Assembly (NCBI GenBank): GCA_002425405.1
Contig: DIME01000048.1
Location: 2,727 to 9,707 of the forward strand
DNA: 6,981 nucleotides
Reading direction: 5' to 3'
Origin: Candidatus Accumulibacter vicinus
GTDB lineage: Bacteria; Pseudomonadota; Gammaproteobacteria; Burkholderiales; Rhodocyclaceae
Below are positions 1-5,762 of this stretch, piece after piece. A program made the position numbers and the translations under genes. The number at the start of each line of letters is the position of its first letter. The stretch's first letter is position 1. The notes below the pieces were generated by a model. It searched no databases. It was not told where the DNA came from and saw nothing but the letters and a program-made list of their open reading frames with translations.

Positions 1-80
1 CCGCCCGGGCGGGGCCCCCACACAGTTTGCCGTGGTCATAACGTGGCCGTTCTGTTCTCATCACGACTCCCATTCACCCA

Positions 81-86
81 AAGGAG
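81..86 (+). promoter_or_regulatory. Ribosome binding site of the DDE transposase
   Basis: The sequence AAGGAG is a near-consensus Shine-Dalgarno motif that ends five bases before the ATG at 92. It decides the start: the same frame is open from an upstream ATG at 32, but that ATG has no comparable motif in front of it. The true protein is therefore 440 residues, not 460. Confidence 0.8.
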
Positions 87-91
87 TCCGC

Positions 92-1414
92 ATGAAACCG
101 ATCGACCCGAAAGCCTTGTTTCGCCTGTCCGTCCTGGGTCCGCTGGTCAGCCGAGAGCGGCTGGAGCGAGGAGAACTGCAGCAGATCATCCGTGAGCTGG
201 CCGAACGGGAGTACGCCATTCCCGGCACCCGTCGGCGCCATCTGGGCGAGAAGACGATTCAAGGGTGGTACTACACCTACCGAGCCCAAGGCCTTGATGG
301 CCTGATGCCGAAGGCGCGCGCCGACCGCGGGCAATCGAAGCTTTCCGAGGCCATCCAGGCCGCGATTCTGGCAGCCAAGCGGGATAATCCCCGGCGCTCG
401 ATTCGCCAGATCCGGCAGTTGCTCGAAACCGCTGGAACCGTCGCTCGCGGGAGTCTGTCGCGATCGACGATCCACCGTCTGCTCCAGCAACACGGTCTTT
501 CCCGCATGACCGGCTCGGCCAGCCTGCCCGAGGAGAGGCGCAGTTTCGTCGCCGCTTCGGCCGGCGCGATCTGGTACAGCGACGTGATGCACGGCCCACA
601 GGTCCCCATCGGCGGGAAGCTTGCCAAAGCGTATCTCGTCTCGCTGTTCGATGACGCCTCACGTTTGCTCGCCCACAGCGCCTTCTGCCCCGGGGAAACG
701 GCACTGGACATCGAGGGCGTGCTCAAGCAGGCGATCCTGAAACGTGGCATTCCCCTCAAACTGGTCGTCGATCACGGCGCCGCCTACCGCGCCCACACCT
801 TGCAAGGGATCTGCGCCCGCCTGGGTATTCAGTTGATTTATTGCCGGCCCTATGCGCCCGAAGGCAAGGGGAAGTTGGAGCGCTGGCACCGGACCTGCCG
901 CGGCGAGTTTCTATCCGAACTCGACGAGCGTCACATCACCGGTCTTGAGGACGTCAACGCGCGCCTGTGGGCATGGCTGGAACAGGTCTATCACCGCCGC
1001 CCGCATGAGGGTCTGGACGGGATCACGCCATTGGCCCGTTATCAGCAGGATTTGTCGAAGATTCGCCCGCTCGGACTGCTGGCCGCCAAGCTCGATGCCT
1101 TGTTCCACCATCGCGTCAGCCGCCGCGTCCGCAAGGACGGCACGGTGTCGTATCAGGGCAAGCGCTTCGAGGTGCCCTTCGAACTGTCCGGCAAGACCGT
1201 CTGCCTGGTCGTCGATCCGCATACTGAAATCGTGGTCGGTGTCGAGGACGAGCAGGGCGAGTCGATCGGCTTGGCCACGCCGCTCGATGCGCTGGCCAAT
1301 CTCCATCGCCAGCGACGCAAACCCGGGCCGGTGGACGCCGGCAAGATCGAGAGGTCCGGCGCGAACCTGATCGAACTGGTCCATCAGCAGTATTACGACG
1401 CGAAAGGAGATTAA
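92..1414 (+). CDS. DDE (rve-fold) transposase with Mu-type C-terminal domain
   Basis: This protein would catalyse DNA strand cleavage and transfer for its transposon. The 440 residues divide into an N-terminal DNA-binding region with two probable helix-turn-helix units (about 10-70 and 82-138), an RNase H-fold catalytic core (about 155-315) and a C-terminal beta-barrel of the Mu/IS21/IS481 type (about 345-385). The catalytic triad is visible: D164 in WYSDVMHG, D227 in LVVDHGAAY and E263 in PEGKGKLERWH. The last two are separated by 35 residues, the classic D-35-E spacing. The start at 92 is set by AAGGAG at 81-86. The AAA+ gene follows two bases after the stop, preceded by AAAGGAGA inside this gene, so the two are one operon. 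The pairing resembles TniA/TniB, MuA/MuB and IS21 systems. The layout fits IS481/Mu-like elements with an ExeA-type partner; the exact IS family is not certain. All catalytic residues are intact and no frameshift is seen, so it may be active. Confidence 0.9.
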   Translation: MKPIDPKALFRLSVLGPLVSRERLERGELQQIIRELAEREYAIPGTRRRHLGEKTIQGWYYTYRAQGLDGLMPKARADRGQSKLSEAIQAAILAAKRDNPRRSIRQIRQLLETAGTVARGSLSRSTIHRLLQQHGLSRMTGSASLPEERRSFVAASAGAIWYSDVMHGPQVPIGGKLAKAYLVSLFDDASRLLAHSAFCPGETALDIEGVLKQAILKRGIPLKLVVDHGAAYRAHTLQGICARLGIQLIYCRPYAPEGKGKLERWHRTCRGEFLSELDERHITGLEDVNARLWAWLEQVYHRRPHEGLDGITPLARYQQDLSKIRPLGLLAAKLDALFHHRVSRRVRKDGTVSYQGKRFEVPFELSGKTVCLVVDPHTEIVVGVEDEQGESIGLATPLDALANLHRQRRKPGPVDAGKIERSGANLIELVHQQYYDAKGD

Positions 1415-1416
1415 AG

Positions 1417-2211
1417 ATGGACCTGCAACACTTTGGTTTGCGCCATCCGCCGCTGGGCAAGGAAGCCACCGATCTTTGGGATGACGGTGCGCTGGCGCAA
1501 CTCGCCGAACGCTTCCAGTGGCTCCTGCACTCGCCAGGCGTCGGCCTGCTGACCGGCGAAGCCGGCGTCGGCAAGACCGCCGCGTTGCGGCTCCTGACCG
1601 CGAAGCTCAATCCGCATCGCTATCAGGTCATCTACCATGCCGAGACCGACTTCGGCCGCCTCGATATCTATCGCTGTCTGGCCCTGTCACTGGGCCTGCC
1701 ACCCAGCTATCGCCGGGCGCAACTGTGGCGCGACATCAAGGCGCAGATCCATCAGTTGGCCGACGGCAAGCAACTCCTGCCGTTGTGGATTCTCGACGAG
1801 GCGCAGAACCTGCCGCCCGAGTTCTTTCGCGATTTCCCGGCTTTCCTCAACTTCGCCTTCGATTCGCGCGATCTGATCACCGTCTGGCTCGTCGGCCATC
1901 CGGCGCTGGCGCAGACGCTCGAACGGGCGCCCTATGCAGCGCTCGCCGGGCGCATTCAGGCGCGCGTTCAGATGCGCCCGGTCATCGAGCGCGAACGCTT
2001 TGCGCAACTGATCGCCCACGCGCTCAAGAGCGCCGGGTGCTCCCATACGCTGCTCGCCGATTCGGGTCTCGAGATCCTGCGGCAAGCCAGCAAGGGCCTG
2101 CCGCGTCACGCCGGGCGCATTCTGCGCACCGCCATGCGCCTGGCGGTGCCGCGTGGACTCAATCATCTGCCTGACGATCTCCTGCAATTGGCCATCGAGG
2201 AATTGCGATGA
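1417..2211 (+). CDS. ExeA/TniB-like AAA+ ATPase, transposition partner
   Basis: A 264-residue P-loop ATPase expected to work with the upstream transposase, binding target DNA in an ATP-dependent way and activating the transposase, as MuB, TniB and IstB do for their partners. The Walker A motif GEAGVGKT is at residues 47-54, and Walker B is LWILDEAQN at 123-131 with acidic residues D127 and E128. A sensor-1-like strand ending in VGHP lies at about 155-162, and a likely arginine finger is in LAGRIQAR at 176-183. The N-terminus (FGLRHPPLGKE) resembles the start of ExeA/GspA-type AAA proteins, but no peptidoglycan-binding or membrane segment follows, so a secretion role is unlikely. The gene starts two bases after the transposase stop, with AAAGGAGA at 1403-1410 as ribosome binding site. 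Its stop overlaps the next start by four bases, implying translational coupling. ExeA-like is a fold-level call; the role in transposition rests mainly on gene order. Confidence 0.88.
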   Translation: MDLQHFGLRHPPLGKEATDLWDDGALAQLAERFQWLLHSPGVGLLTGEAGVGKTAALRLLTAKLNPHRYQVIYHAETDFGRLDIYRCLALSLGLPPSYRRAQLWRDIKAQIHQLADGKQLLPLWILDEAQNLPPEFFRDFPAFLNFAFDSRDLITVWLVGHPALAQTLERAPYAALAGRIQARVQMRPVIERERFAQLIAHALKSAGCSHTLLADSGLEILRQASKGLPRHAGRILRTAMRLAVPRGLNHLPDDLLQLAIEELR

Positions 2212-2408
2212 AGCGCCGCCGTTTCGACTCCCTCTTCCCCGATGGCCTCTCCGACGAAACGGCCTCGGCTCTCAGCGATTTTCTTCACCAGCTCGCCGCC
2301 GCTTGCGAGACCCGTTATCTCGTGCAGTTACGCCGTCACCACCACCGGCAGATGAATCTCTACGACCCCGAAACCCCCTGGAAGACGCCTCCCTACAACC
2401 TTCCGTAG
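2208..2408 (+). CDS. Small helical accessory protein of the transposon
   Basis: This 66-residue protein begins in an ATGA overlap with the ATPase stop and has GAGG at 2197-2200 upstream, so it is almost certainly translated by coupling to the ATPase. It is charged. The N-terminal part (about residues 5-45) looks helical and is rich in Leu and Ala, followed by a basic patch, LRRHHHRQ, at about 41-48, and a Pro-rich C-terminus. There is no signal peptide, membrane segment or Cys-based metal site. I do not recognise a named domain. From memory, elements with a DDE plus ExeA-like pair often carry a third small reading frame in this position, but I could not verify this. The size is far below TniQ, so it is not a TniQ/TnsD-type targeting protein. 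Possible roles are binding DNA ends, bridging transposase and ATPase, or regulation; none is shown by the sequence. Confidence 0.7.
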   Translation: MKRRRFDSLFPDGLSDETASALSDFLHQLAAACETRYLVQLRRHHHRQMNLYDPETPWKTPPYNLP

Positions 2409-2417
2409 TCTCCCTCC

Positions 2418-2464
2418 GTCCCACGCTGCCCCAGGTATACCTTCCTCCCCCTCCAGCGTGGGAC
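2418..2464. repeat. 11-bp perfect inverted repeat enclosing a 10-bp palindrome
   Basis: GTCCCACGCTG at 2418-2428 is repeated in inverted form as CAGCGTGGGAC at 2454-2464, giving an 11-bp perfect stem with a 25-base loop. The loop contains the 10-bp palindrome AGGTATACCT at 2433-2442. It starts ten bases after the stop of the small transposon gene and ends 66 bases before the predicted 3' end of the group II intron, so it sits between two convergent units. It lacks a T-run on either strand, so it is not a standard intrinsic terminator. It could still slow or stop convergent transcripts, or be part of the transposon right end. Integron attC consensus boxes are absent. Confidence 0.65.
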
Positions 2465-2531
2465 TTTGCCTCTGTCTCAGCCTCGAACACCTTGGGCCAC
2501 ACAGTCTGAATCACCGCGCGACGTAACAGGT

Positions 2532-2577
2532 GAGTAGCGGCGGGAATCCCGGTCACCCGGTACGTCCCGCCGCCCTC
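2532..2577 (-). ncRNA. Group II intron domain VI with branch-point adenosine
   Basis: On the minus strand the two arms pair almost perfectly: GAGGGCGGCGGGA on the 5' side with TCCCGCCGCTACTC on the 3' side, leaving one unpaired A (the complement of T2535) next to a G-U pair. This is the bulged branch-point adenosine typical of domain VI. The top of the helix closes as CCGG-GTGA-CCGG, a GNRA tetraloop. The first AC downstream of the branch point, at 2531-2530, is the likely 3' end. That places the splice site five bases after the branch A, slightly closer than the usual seven to eight, so it may be off by a few bases. Confidence 0.8.
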
Positions 2578-2580
2578 GCA

Positions 2581-2613
2581 GAACCGGACTTGGAGCGTTA
2601 CCCCATCCGGCTC
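2581..2613 (-). ncRNA. Group II intron domain V (catalytic core)
   Basis: This 33-base element begins just inside the maturase stop region (stop codon at 2619-2621). On the minus strand the lower helix pairs GAGCCGGA with TCCGGTTC (eight pairs including one G-U) and contains the AGC catalytic triad near its 5' end. A bulge follows, with AAG on the 3' side. The upper helix pairs GGGG with CTCC around the loop TAACG. The bulge and flanking helices match the domain V consensus. The length is one base short of the common 34, and the loop is not an obvious GNRA tetraloop. Domain VI follows three bases later, confirming the identification. Confidence 0.88.
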
Positions 2614-2618
2614 CCAGC

Positions 2619-3935
2619 TCAAGTCATCCACAGTGGTTTGGGGTAGAGATTGTGCTGGATGCGTAGAGACGGCATCCAGCCTGATAGGATTTTACCGAAC
2701 CGGTCCCACGCTACACTTCGCCTTTGACTGCGTTGGTTCAGCCGTTTAAACAGCAAGCGGCTAATCCGGTAGGCATAGGTGCGGATACTGCGAGCATTGC
2801 CACTGACTGCATAGTACGCAAGATGCCCCCGCAGGTGTCGCTTGGCATAGTCCATCATGGCGCGACCGCCTTTGACACGTAACGCCGATAGGCGGTCGCT
2901 GACTTCCGTCAATTTCTTGGCAATTCGCGTGCGCTGACTCCGGCGCCCGAGTACAAAACGCCCGCGGCGGCTTTTGCCCACGTAGTGCGTAAAGCCCAGA
3001 AAATCGAAGGTCGAGGGGCGTTTGCTGCCGTCCTTCTGGCAGTCACTCGCTGCCCTACTGCCAAAGCGTAGCAAGCAGGTCTTGCTGGGCTCGACTTCAA
3101 GCCCGAATACTGCCAGTCGCTCGGTCAGATCGTCCATGAACCGCCGCGCATCCTCTTCGTGGGTGAAACAGGCCACAAAGTCATCTGCGTAGCGAACCAG
3201 GTAGCCCTGTCCTTTGCAGGTACGGACATAACGTTTCTCAAACCACAAATCGAGCACGTAGTGCAGGTAAATGTTGGCCAGCACGGGTGAGACGAGTCCG
3301 CCTTGCGGCGTCCCGGCTTCGCTGGCCGTGAATACCCCTGCTTCCATCACACCCGCTTTGAGTAGCCGCCGAATAATCCGCAGTAACACCGGGTCACCGA
3401 CCCGGTGCTCTAGAAAGCGTAGAAGCCAGTCGTGCTCGACGTGATCAAAAAATCCTTTGATGTCGGCCTCAACCAACCACTGCGTTCCCTTATTCGTGGT
3501 GATCTCACCCAGTTTCGCGAGCGCTTGATGCGCGTTGCGTTGTGGACGGAACCCATACGAACAGTCGCGAAATTCCGGCTCCCAGATCGCTTGGAGTATC
3601 CCGGACAGGCGATGCTGAACGATCCGGTCTTCAAAACAGGGGATACCCAGAGGCCTTTGCCGTCCGTTGCTCTTGGGGATGTAGACACGCCGGACCGGTT
3701 GCGGTCGGTAGCTCAGGCTGCGCAGTTCGCCTGAAAGCGCGGTAATCCGCCCTTCCAAGTCCTGTGCGTAGTCCGATTTACTCACCTTGTCGATGCCGGC
3801 GGCCTTATTGCCCGGTTGAACTTCAAAACTGTGCGTCAGCCCTTCGGGGTTGCTGAGCAGTCCCATCAGCGCGTTGTACAGCGCTTGTGGGGCCTCTTTT
3901 GCCCACTGTGTGAAACAAACAAGTTGTGTGTTCAT
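2619..3935 (-). CDS. ltrA: Group II intron reverse transcriptase/maturase (LtrA-like)
   Basis: This intron-encoded protein of 438 residues should bind its own intron RNA to aid splicing and copy it into DNA during retrohoming. The seven reverse transcriptase blocks are present: RVYIPKSNGRQRPLGIP at about 83-99, SYGFRPQRNAHQAL at about 126-139, the first catalytic Asp D158 in EADIKGFFD, AGTPQGGLVSPVLANIYL at about 207-224, the YADD active site at 249-252 and FDFLGFTHY at 310-318. The maturase (X) domain occupies about 340-425, with HLRGHLAYYAVSGN at 367-380. There is no HNH endonuclease after it, so this belongs to the endonuclease-lacking group, which uses replication forks or other nicks for priming. 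The frame is open from an ATG at 4013, but MNTQLVCF at 3935 is the natural start. Its Shine-Dalgarno is weak. No frameshift is seen. The stop sits next to domain V, as expected for a gene within domain IV. The gene symbol is the generic name used for such proteins. Confidence 0.93.
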   Translation of the reverse strand: MNTQLVCFTQWAKEAPQALYNALMGLLSNPEGLTHSFEVQPGNKAAGIDKVSKSDYAQDLEGRITALSGELRSLSYRPQPVRRVYIPKSNGRQRPLGIPCFEDRIVQHRLSGILQAIWEPEFRDCSYGFRPQRNAHQALAKLGEITTNKGTQWLVEADIKGFFDHVEHDWLLRFLEHRVGDPVLLRIIRRLLKAGVMEAGVFTASEAGTPQGGLVSPVLANIYLHYVLDLWFEKRYVRTCKGQGYLVRYADDFVACFTHEEDARRFMDDLTERLAVFGLEVEPSKTCLLRFGSRAASDCQKDGSKRPSTFDFLGFTHYVGKSRRGRFVLGRRSQRTRIAKKLTEVSDRLSALRVKGGRAMMDYAKRHLRGHLAYYAVSGNARSIRTYAYRISRLLFKRLNQRSQRRSVAWDRFGKILSGWMPSLRIQHNLYPKPLWMT

Positions 3936-4402
3936 GCGCAGAGTCCGCTCGGTGTCGGGGCATGTGTCCCCTGTTCGTTGTCTTAAACTGGCGCCCCTTC
4001 GCTCCCGCAGCATTACCCGCGTTCGTCGCTACTATGGGCACCTCCGACTTCCCACCACCCCCGCTTCCCTCCTCGCTTTTCAGGCTTGTCGGGAAGTGCG
4101 CATATTCCGCGCCGACGATGGGATCTCCTGGGTTACTGCCAATTCTCGTGGTCAGGCTCGCTGCGGTCGTCGATCCCGGGTGGGCACAACTCACTTGCCA
4201 TAGTGTGGGTTGCGCTGTTGCCTGCTGGCGTCTTGAAACCATCGGCCCATTCCAAAGCGGTCATTTCGGGACTCATAACCTTCACGGTCGGCACTATCCG
4301 TTACCATTGCTCCTCGCCTGCTTTCGTACCTACGCATCAAGCGTACTGTTACCACTACGCCTGCAAGGCTCGATACCCGGCCCGTGGCTAGCGGCTACCG
4401 GG

Positions 4403-4419
4403 GCGGGCTCTCCTCCCGC
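4403..4419. repeat. Small GC hairpin overlapping the end of the secreted-protein gene
   Basis: GCGGG at 4403-4407 pairs with CCCGC at 4415-4419 around a seven-base loop. It lies exactly where the reading frame of the secreted protein ends (stop codon at 4419-4421) and where the group II intron should begin. It could be the exon hairpin recognised by an intron that inserts behind stem-loops, a weak transcription stop, or part of intron domain I. No T-run follows on the minus strand, so a classic intrinsic terminator is unlikely. Confidence 0.4.
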
Positions 4420-5750
4420 TAGAATTTACAACATTGCCCAGCCACAACCAAGACCTGACCCCATTGGTGTGTGGGACGATTTATGCCGGGAATTGCTGAC
4501 TTCTCATCATGACTTCTAAAGCCAATTAATCCAATTAAACCTGATAACATCAACCAAAATGAGGACGGCGACGGTACGAGTGCGGACTGTACGGTAATTG
4601 TCACGCCCGTGGCAGGCAATCCGGTCACTGGATCGGTCGCGCTATAAATGAAGTTGCCGGTGTGGCTGAAATCAGCCTCCCCAAACGACATAGGACCGCT
4701 GACCGAGCCACTCGCTACCCTGTAGATGCCGTGAAAATTGAGTTCCAGCGTTAGTTCTTCAGTCGGTTCCAGAAGGACTGTTGGCGACATCCGAAGAGAA
4801 CGAAGCTCGATCCCTTGGTACAACAGGTCGCCGACCAATGGCATTGACTTCGAGTACGGTGTCGTCGCGCCCGACCAGTCGCCGCTGACCGTCACAGTCG
4901 GTGTTGTGTCTTCAGTGCCTTCAGCATACACCGAGGCGGCACCGGACCAAGCGCCGCTAAAACGGAACAGCGTGCCGTCGGCGGCGGAACACGCCTCCTT
5001 ATAGCTACAGTAACCAAAATACGTCGTATCTTCCTGAGCACTCGCCGTGAGCGCGTTGAAAAACCCGCCTGCGAGCAATGTGCCGTGCGTAGGTTGGATA
5101 AGATTGAAGTACGTAGCGGACGAGCCGTTGTTTCGTATCGAAACAACATTGTGAATACGAGCTTCACTGCGGGCGTAGGTGCTGTCATCGACGGGAATTA
5201 AATAAAATCCGGTGACCGTGGCGTAAGCCCGTAGCGCCGAATCAGCTCCCTCTGCGCCCTGTTGATAGCTGATCCATGTTGTGGCGTGTTCCACACCGAC
5301 ATGGAAAGGTGGTAAGACGGGCACCATATCTACGGTGGCGCTTGCGTATCTATCGAGAGAATCCCACGCCGCCAGTGAGCTCACGTTCTGAACGTGGGAT
5401 ATCGTCGGCAGGTCGCCCTCGATCAGACTGGAATATGCTACCTCCGAGGATACGTATATGTTCAGCACGTCAGCTGCCGCCAAGTGCGGCACCAACAATG
5501 CGCTGAGTAAAACCGAATGCCAAATTGGAATCAAGGAAAAATTCACAAGTTGTGGAAAAATATAAAATGGGAGATGGGAAGCGTAGTGTGCTTTTTGGAG
5601 CACTTTATTGGTATATTGCGCCGTTTTGGATATTCTTTCACAGCCTCTCAGTTGAATTGCCCGCGCGTCAAGTGCCGTTAAGGCGGTAGAATAGAGCTGG
5701 GCGGGGGTTTGGTTAGTCTCGGCAACCCCATGATTCGTCAAGAATTGCAT
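4419..5750 (-). CDS. Putative PEP-CTERM/exosortase-type secreted protein; start uncertain
   Basis: A 443-residue frame. A hydrophobic segment at about 74-93 (IPIWHSVLLSALLVPHLAAA) looks like a signal peptide with cleavage near AAA-D94. The mature part is rich in Ser, Thr, Gly and aromatic residues, has a near-duplicated stretch at about 264-302 (SGAWSGAASVY and SGDWSGATTPY), and has few Cys (C248 and C254 may form a disulfide). Near the C-terminus, VPSPSSFWLMLSGLIGLIGFR (391-412) matches the PEP-CTERM sorting signal (Pro-x-Pro, membrane helix, Arg), though Ser replaces the usual Glu. If real, an exosortase would process it at the inner membrane for export to the cell surface or matrix. About 31 residues follow the helix, whereas typical signals end within a few residues. 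The ATG at 5750 has a strong ribosome site, but a GTG at 5546 would put the signal peptide at the N-terminus. Base composition differs from its neighbours. The function of the mature domain is not recognised. Confidence 0.6.
   Translation of the reverse strand: MQFLTNHGVAETNQTPAQLYSTALTALDARAIQLRGCERISKTAQYTNKVLQKAHYASHLPFYIFPQLVNFSLIPIWHSVLLSALLVPHLAAADVLNIYVSSEVAYSSLIEGDLPTISHVQNVSSLAAWDSLDRYASATVDMVPVLPPFHVGVEHATTWISYQQGAEGADSALRAYATVTGFYLIPVDDSTYARSEARIHNVVSIRNNGSSATYFNLIQPTHGTLLAGGFFNALTASAQEDTTYFGYCSYKEACSAADGTLFRFSGAWSGAASVYAEGTEDTTPTVTVSGDWSGATTPYSKSMPLVGDLLYQGIELRSLRMSPTVLLEPTEELTLELNFHGIYRVASGSVSGPMSFGEADFSHTGNFIYSATDPVTGLPATGVTITVQSALVPSPSSFWLMLSGLIGLIGFRSHDEKSAIPGINRPTHQWGQVLVVAGQCCKF
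4421..4463 (-). repeat. Probable dispersed repeat with GGGGTCAGGTCTTG motif
   Basis: The minus strand contains TGGGGTCAGGTCTTG (4463-4449), followed 16 bases later by AATGTTGTAAATTC (4434-4421). From memory, closely similar strings recur in many beta- and gammaproteobacterial genomes, often beside REP-associated tyrosine transposase genes or as small dispersed repeats. No such transposase is in this window. The repeat supplies the last codons and the stop of the neighbouring secreted-protein frame. The assignment rests on recall of the motif, not on a search. Confidence 0.35.
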
Positions 5751-5755
5751 ACTGG

Positions 5756-5762
5756 TCTCCTC
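5756..5762 (-). promoter_or_regulatory. Ribosome binding site for the ATG at 5750
   Basis: On the minus strand GAGGAGA is followed by a five-base spacer and ATG, a good Shine-Dalgarno arrangement. It supports translation starting at 5750, although this puts 68 residues in front of the signal-peptide-like segment. The alternative GTG at 5546 has only AT-rich, pyrimidine-rich sequence before it and no recognisable ribosome site. Confidence 0.55.

Larger units (their letters stand above)
92..2408 (+). mobile_element. Three-gene DDE/AAA+ transposon or IS, ends not resolved
   Basis: The three preceding genes form one compact, same-strand operon (spacing of 2 bases, then a 4-base overlap), the usual arrangement of a transposition module with a DDE enzyme and ATPase partner. 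The coordinates cover the genes only. I searched 1-91 and 2409-2529 by eye for terminal inverted repeats starting TG and ending CA, or for a short target duplication, and found none that convinced me. The left end may lie before the window. The right end may lie in the spacer, or may have been lost when the group II intron arrived. No cargo gene is present between the genes. Confidence 0.6.
2530..4418 (-). mobile_element. Group II intron with maturase; 5' boundary approximate
   Basis: A retrohoming ribozyme element on the minus strand. The 3' half is secure: after the reverse transcriptase stop come domain V (2581-2613) and domain VI (2532-2577) in the correct order and spacing, and the intron should end at an AC pair at about 2530-2531. 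The roughly 480 bases upstream of the reverse transcriptase start (3936 to about 4418) have no gene of their own and are dense in short GC-rich pairings, as expected for domains I-III. Phrases such as ACCCAGGAGATC and GGGAAGTCGGAGGTGCCC (minus strand) are the kind of sequence I recall upstream of many bacterial group II maturases. I could not find a clean GUGYG 5' terminus at the expected place, so the upper coordinate is a guess and could range over about 4380-4430. The intron class was not assigned. Confidence 0.75.

Noticed and set aside
1417..2211. ATPase as a type II secretion ExeA protein
   Set aside because: It is short, has no membrane or peptidoglycan-binding segment and sits two bases after a transposase; a transposition partner is more likely.
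2418..2464. Inverted repeat as an integron attC site
   Set aside because: The conserved RYYYAAC and GTTRRRY core boxes and the usual paired inner boxes are absent, and there is no integrase in the window.
2272..2631. 119-codon minus-strand frame
   Set aside because: It runs through domain V, domain VI and the tail of the transposon operon; the bases are explained by RNA structure and by the plus-strand small gene.
2619..3935. Reverse transcriptase as part of a retron or diversity-generating retroelement
   Set aside because: A maturase X domain follows the reverse transcriptase core, and domains V and VI of a group II intron lie just downstream, which settles the identity. No template/variable repeat pair or msr-msd RNA was seen.
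3823..4242. 139-codon minus-strand frame overlapping the start of the maturase
   Set aside because: It overlaps intron domains I-IV and the maturase gene in another frame. Its conserved-looking phrase (SEVPIVATNAGNAAGAKG) is a translation of structured intron RNA, not a protein.
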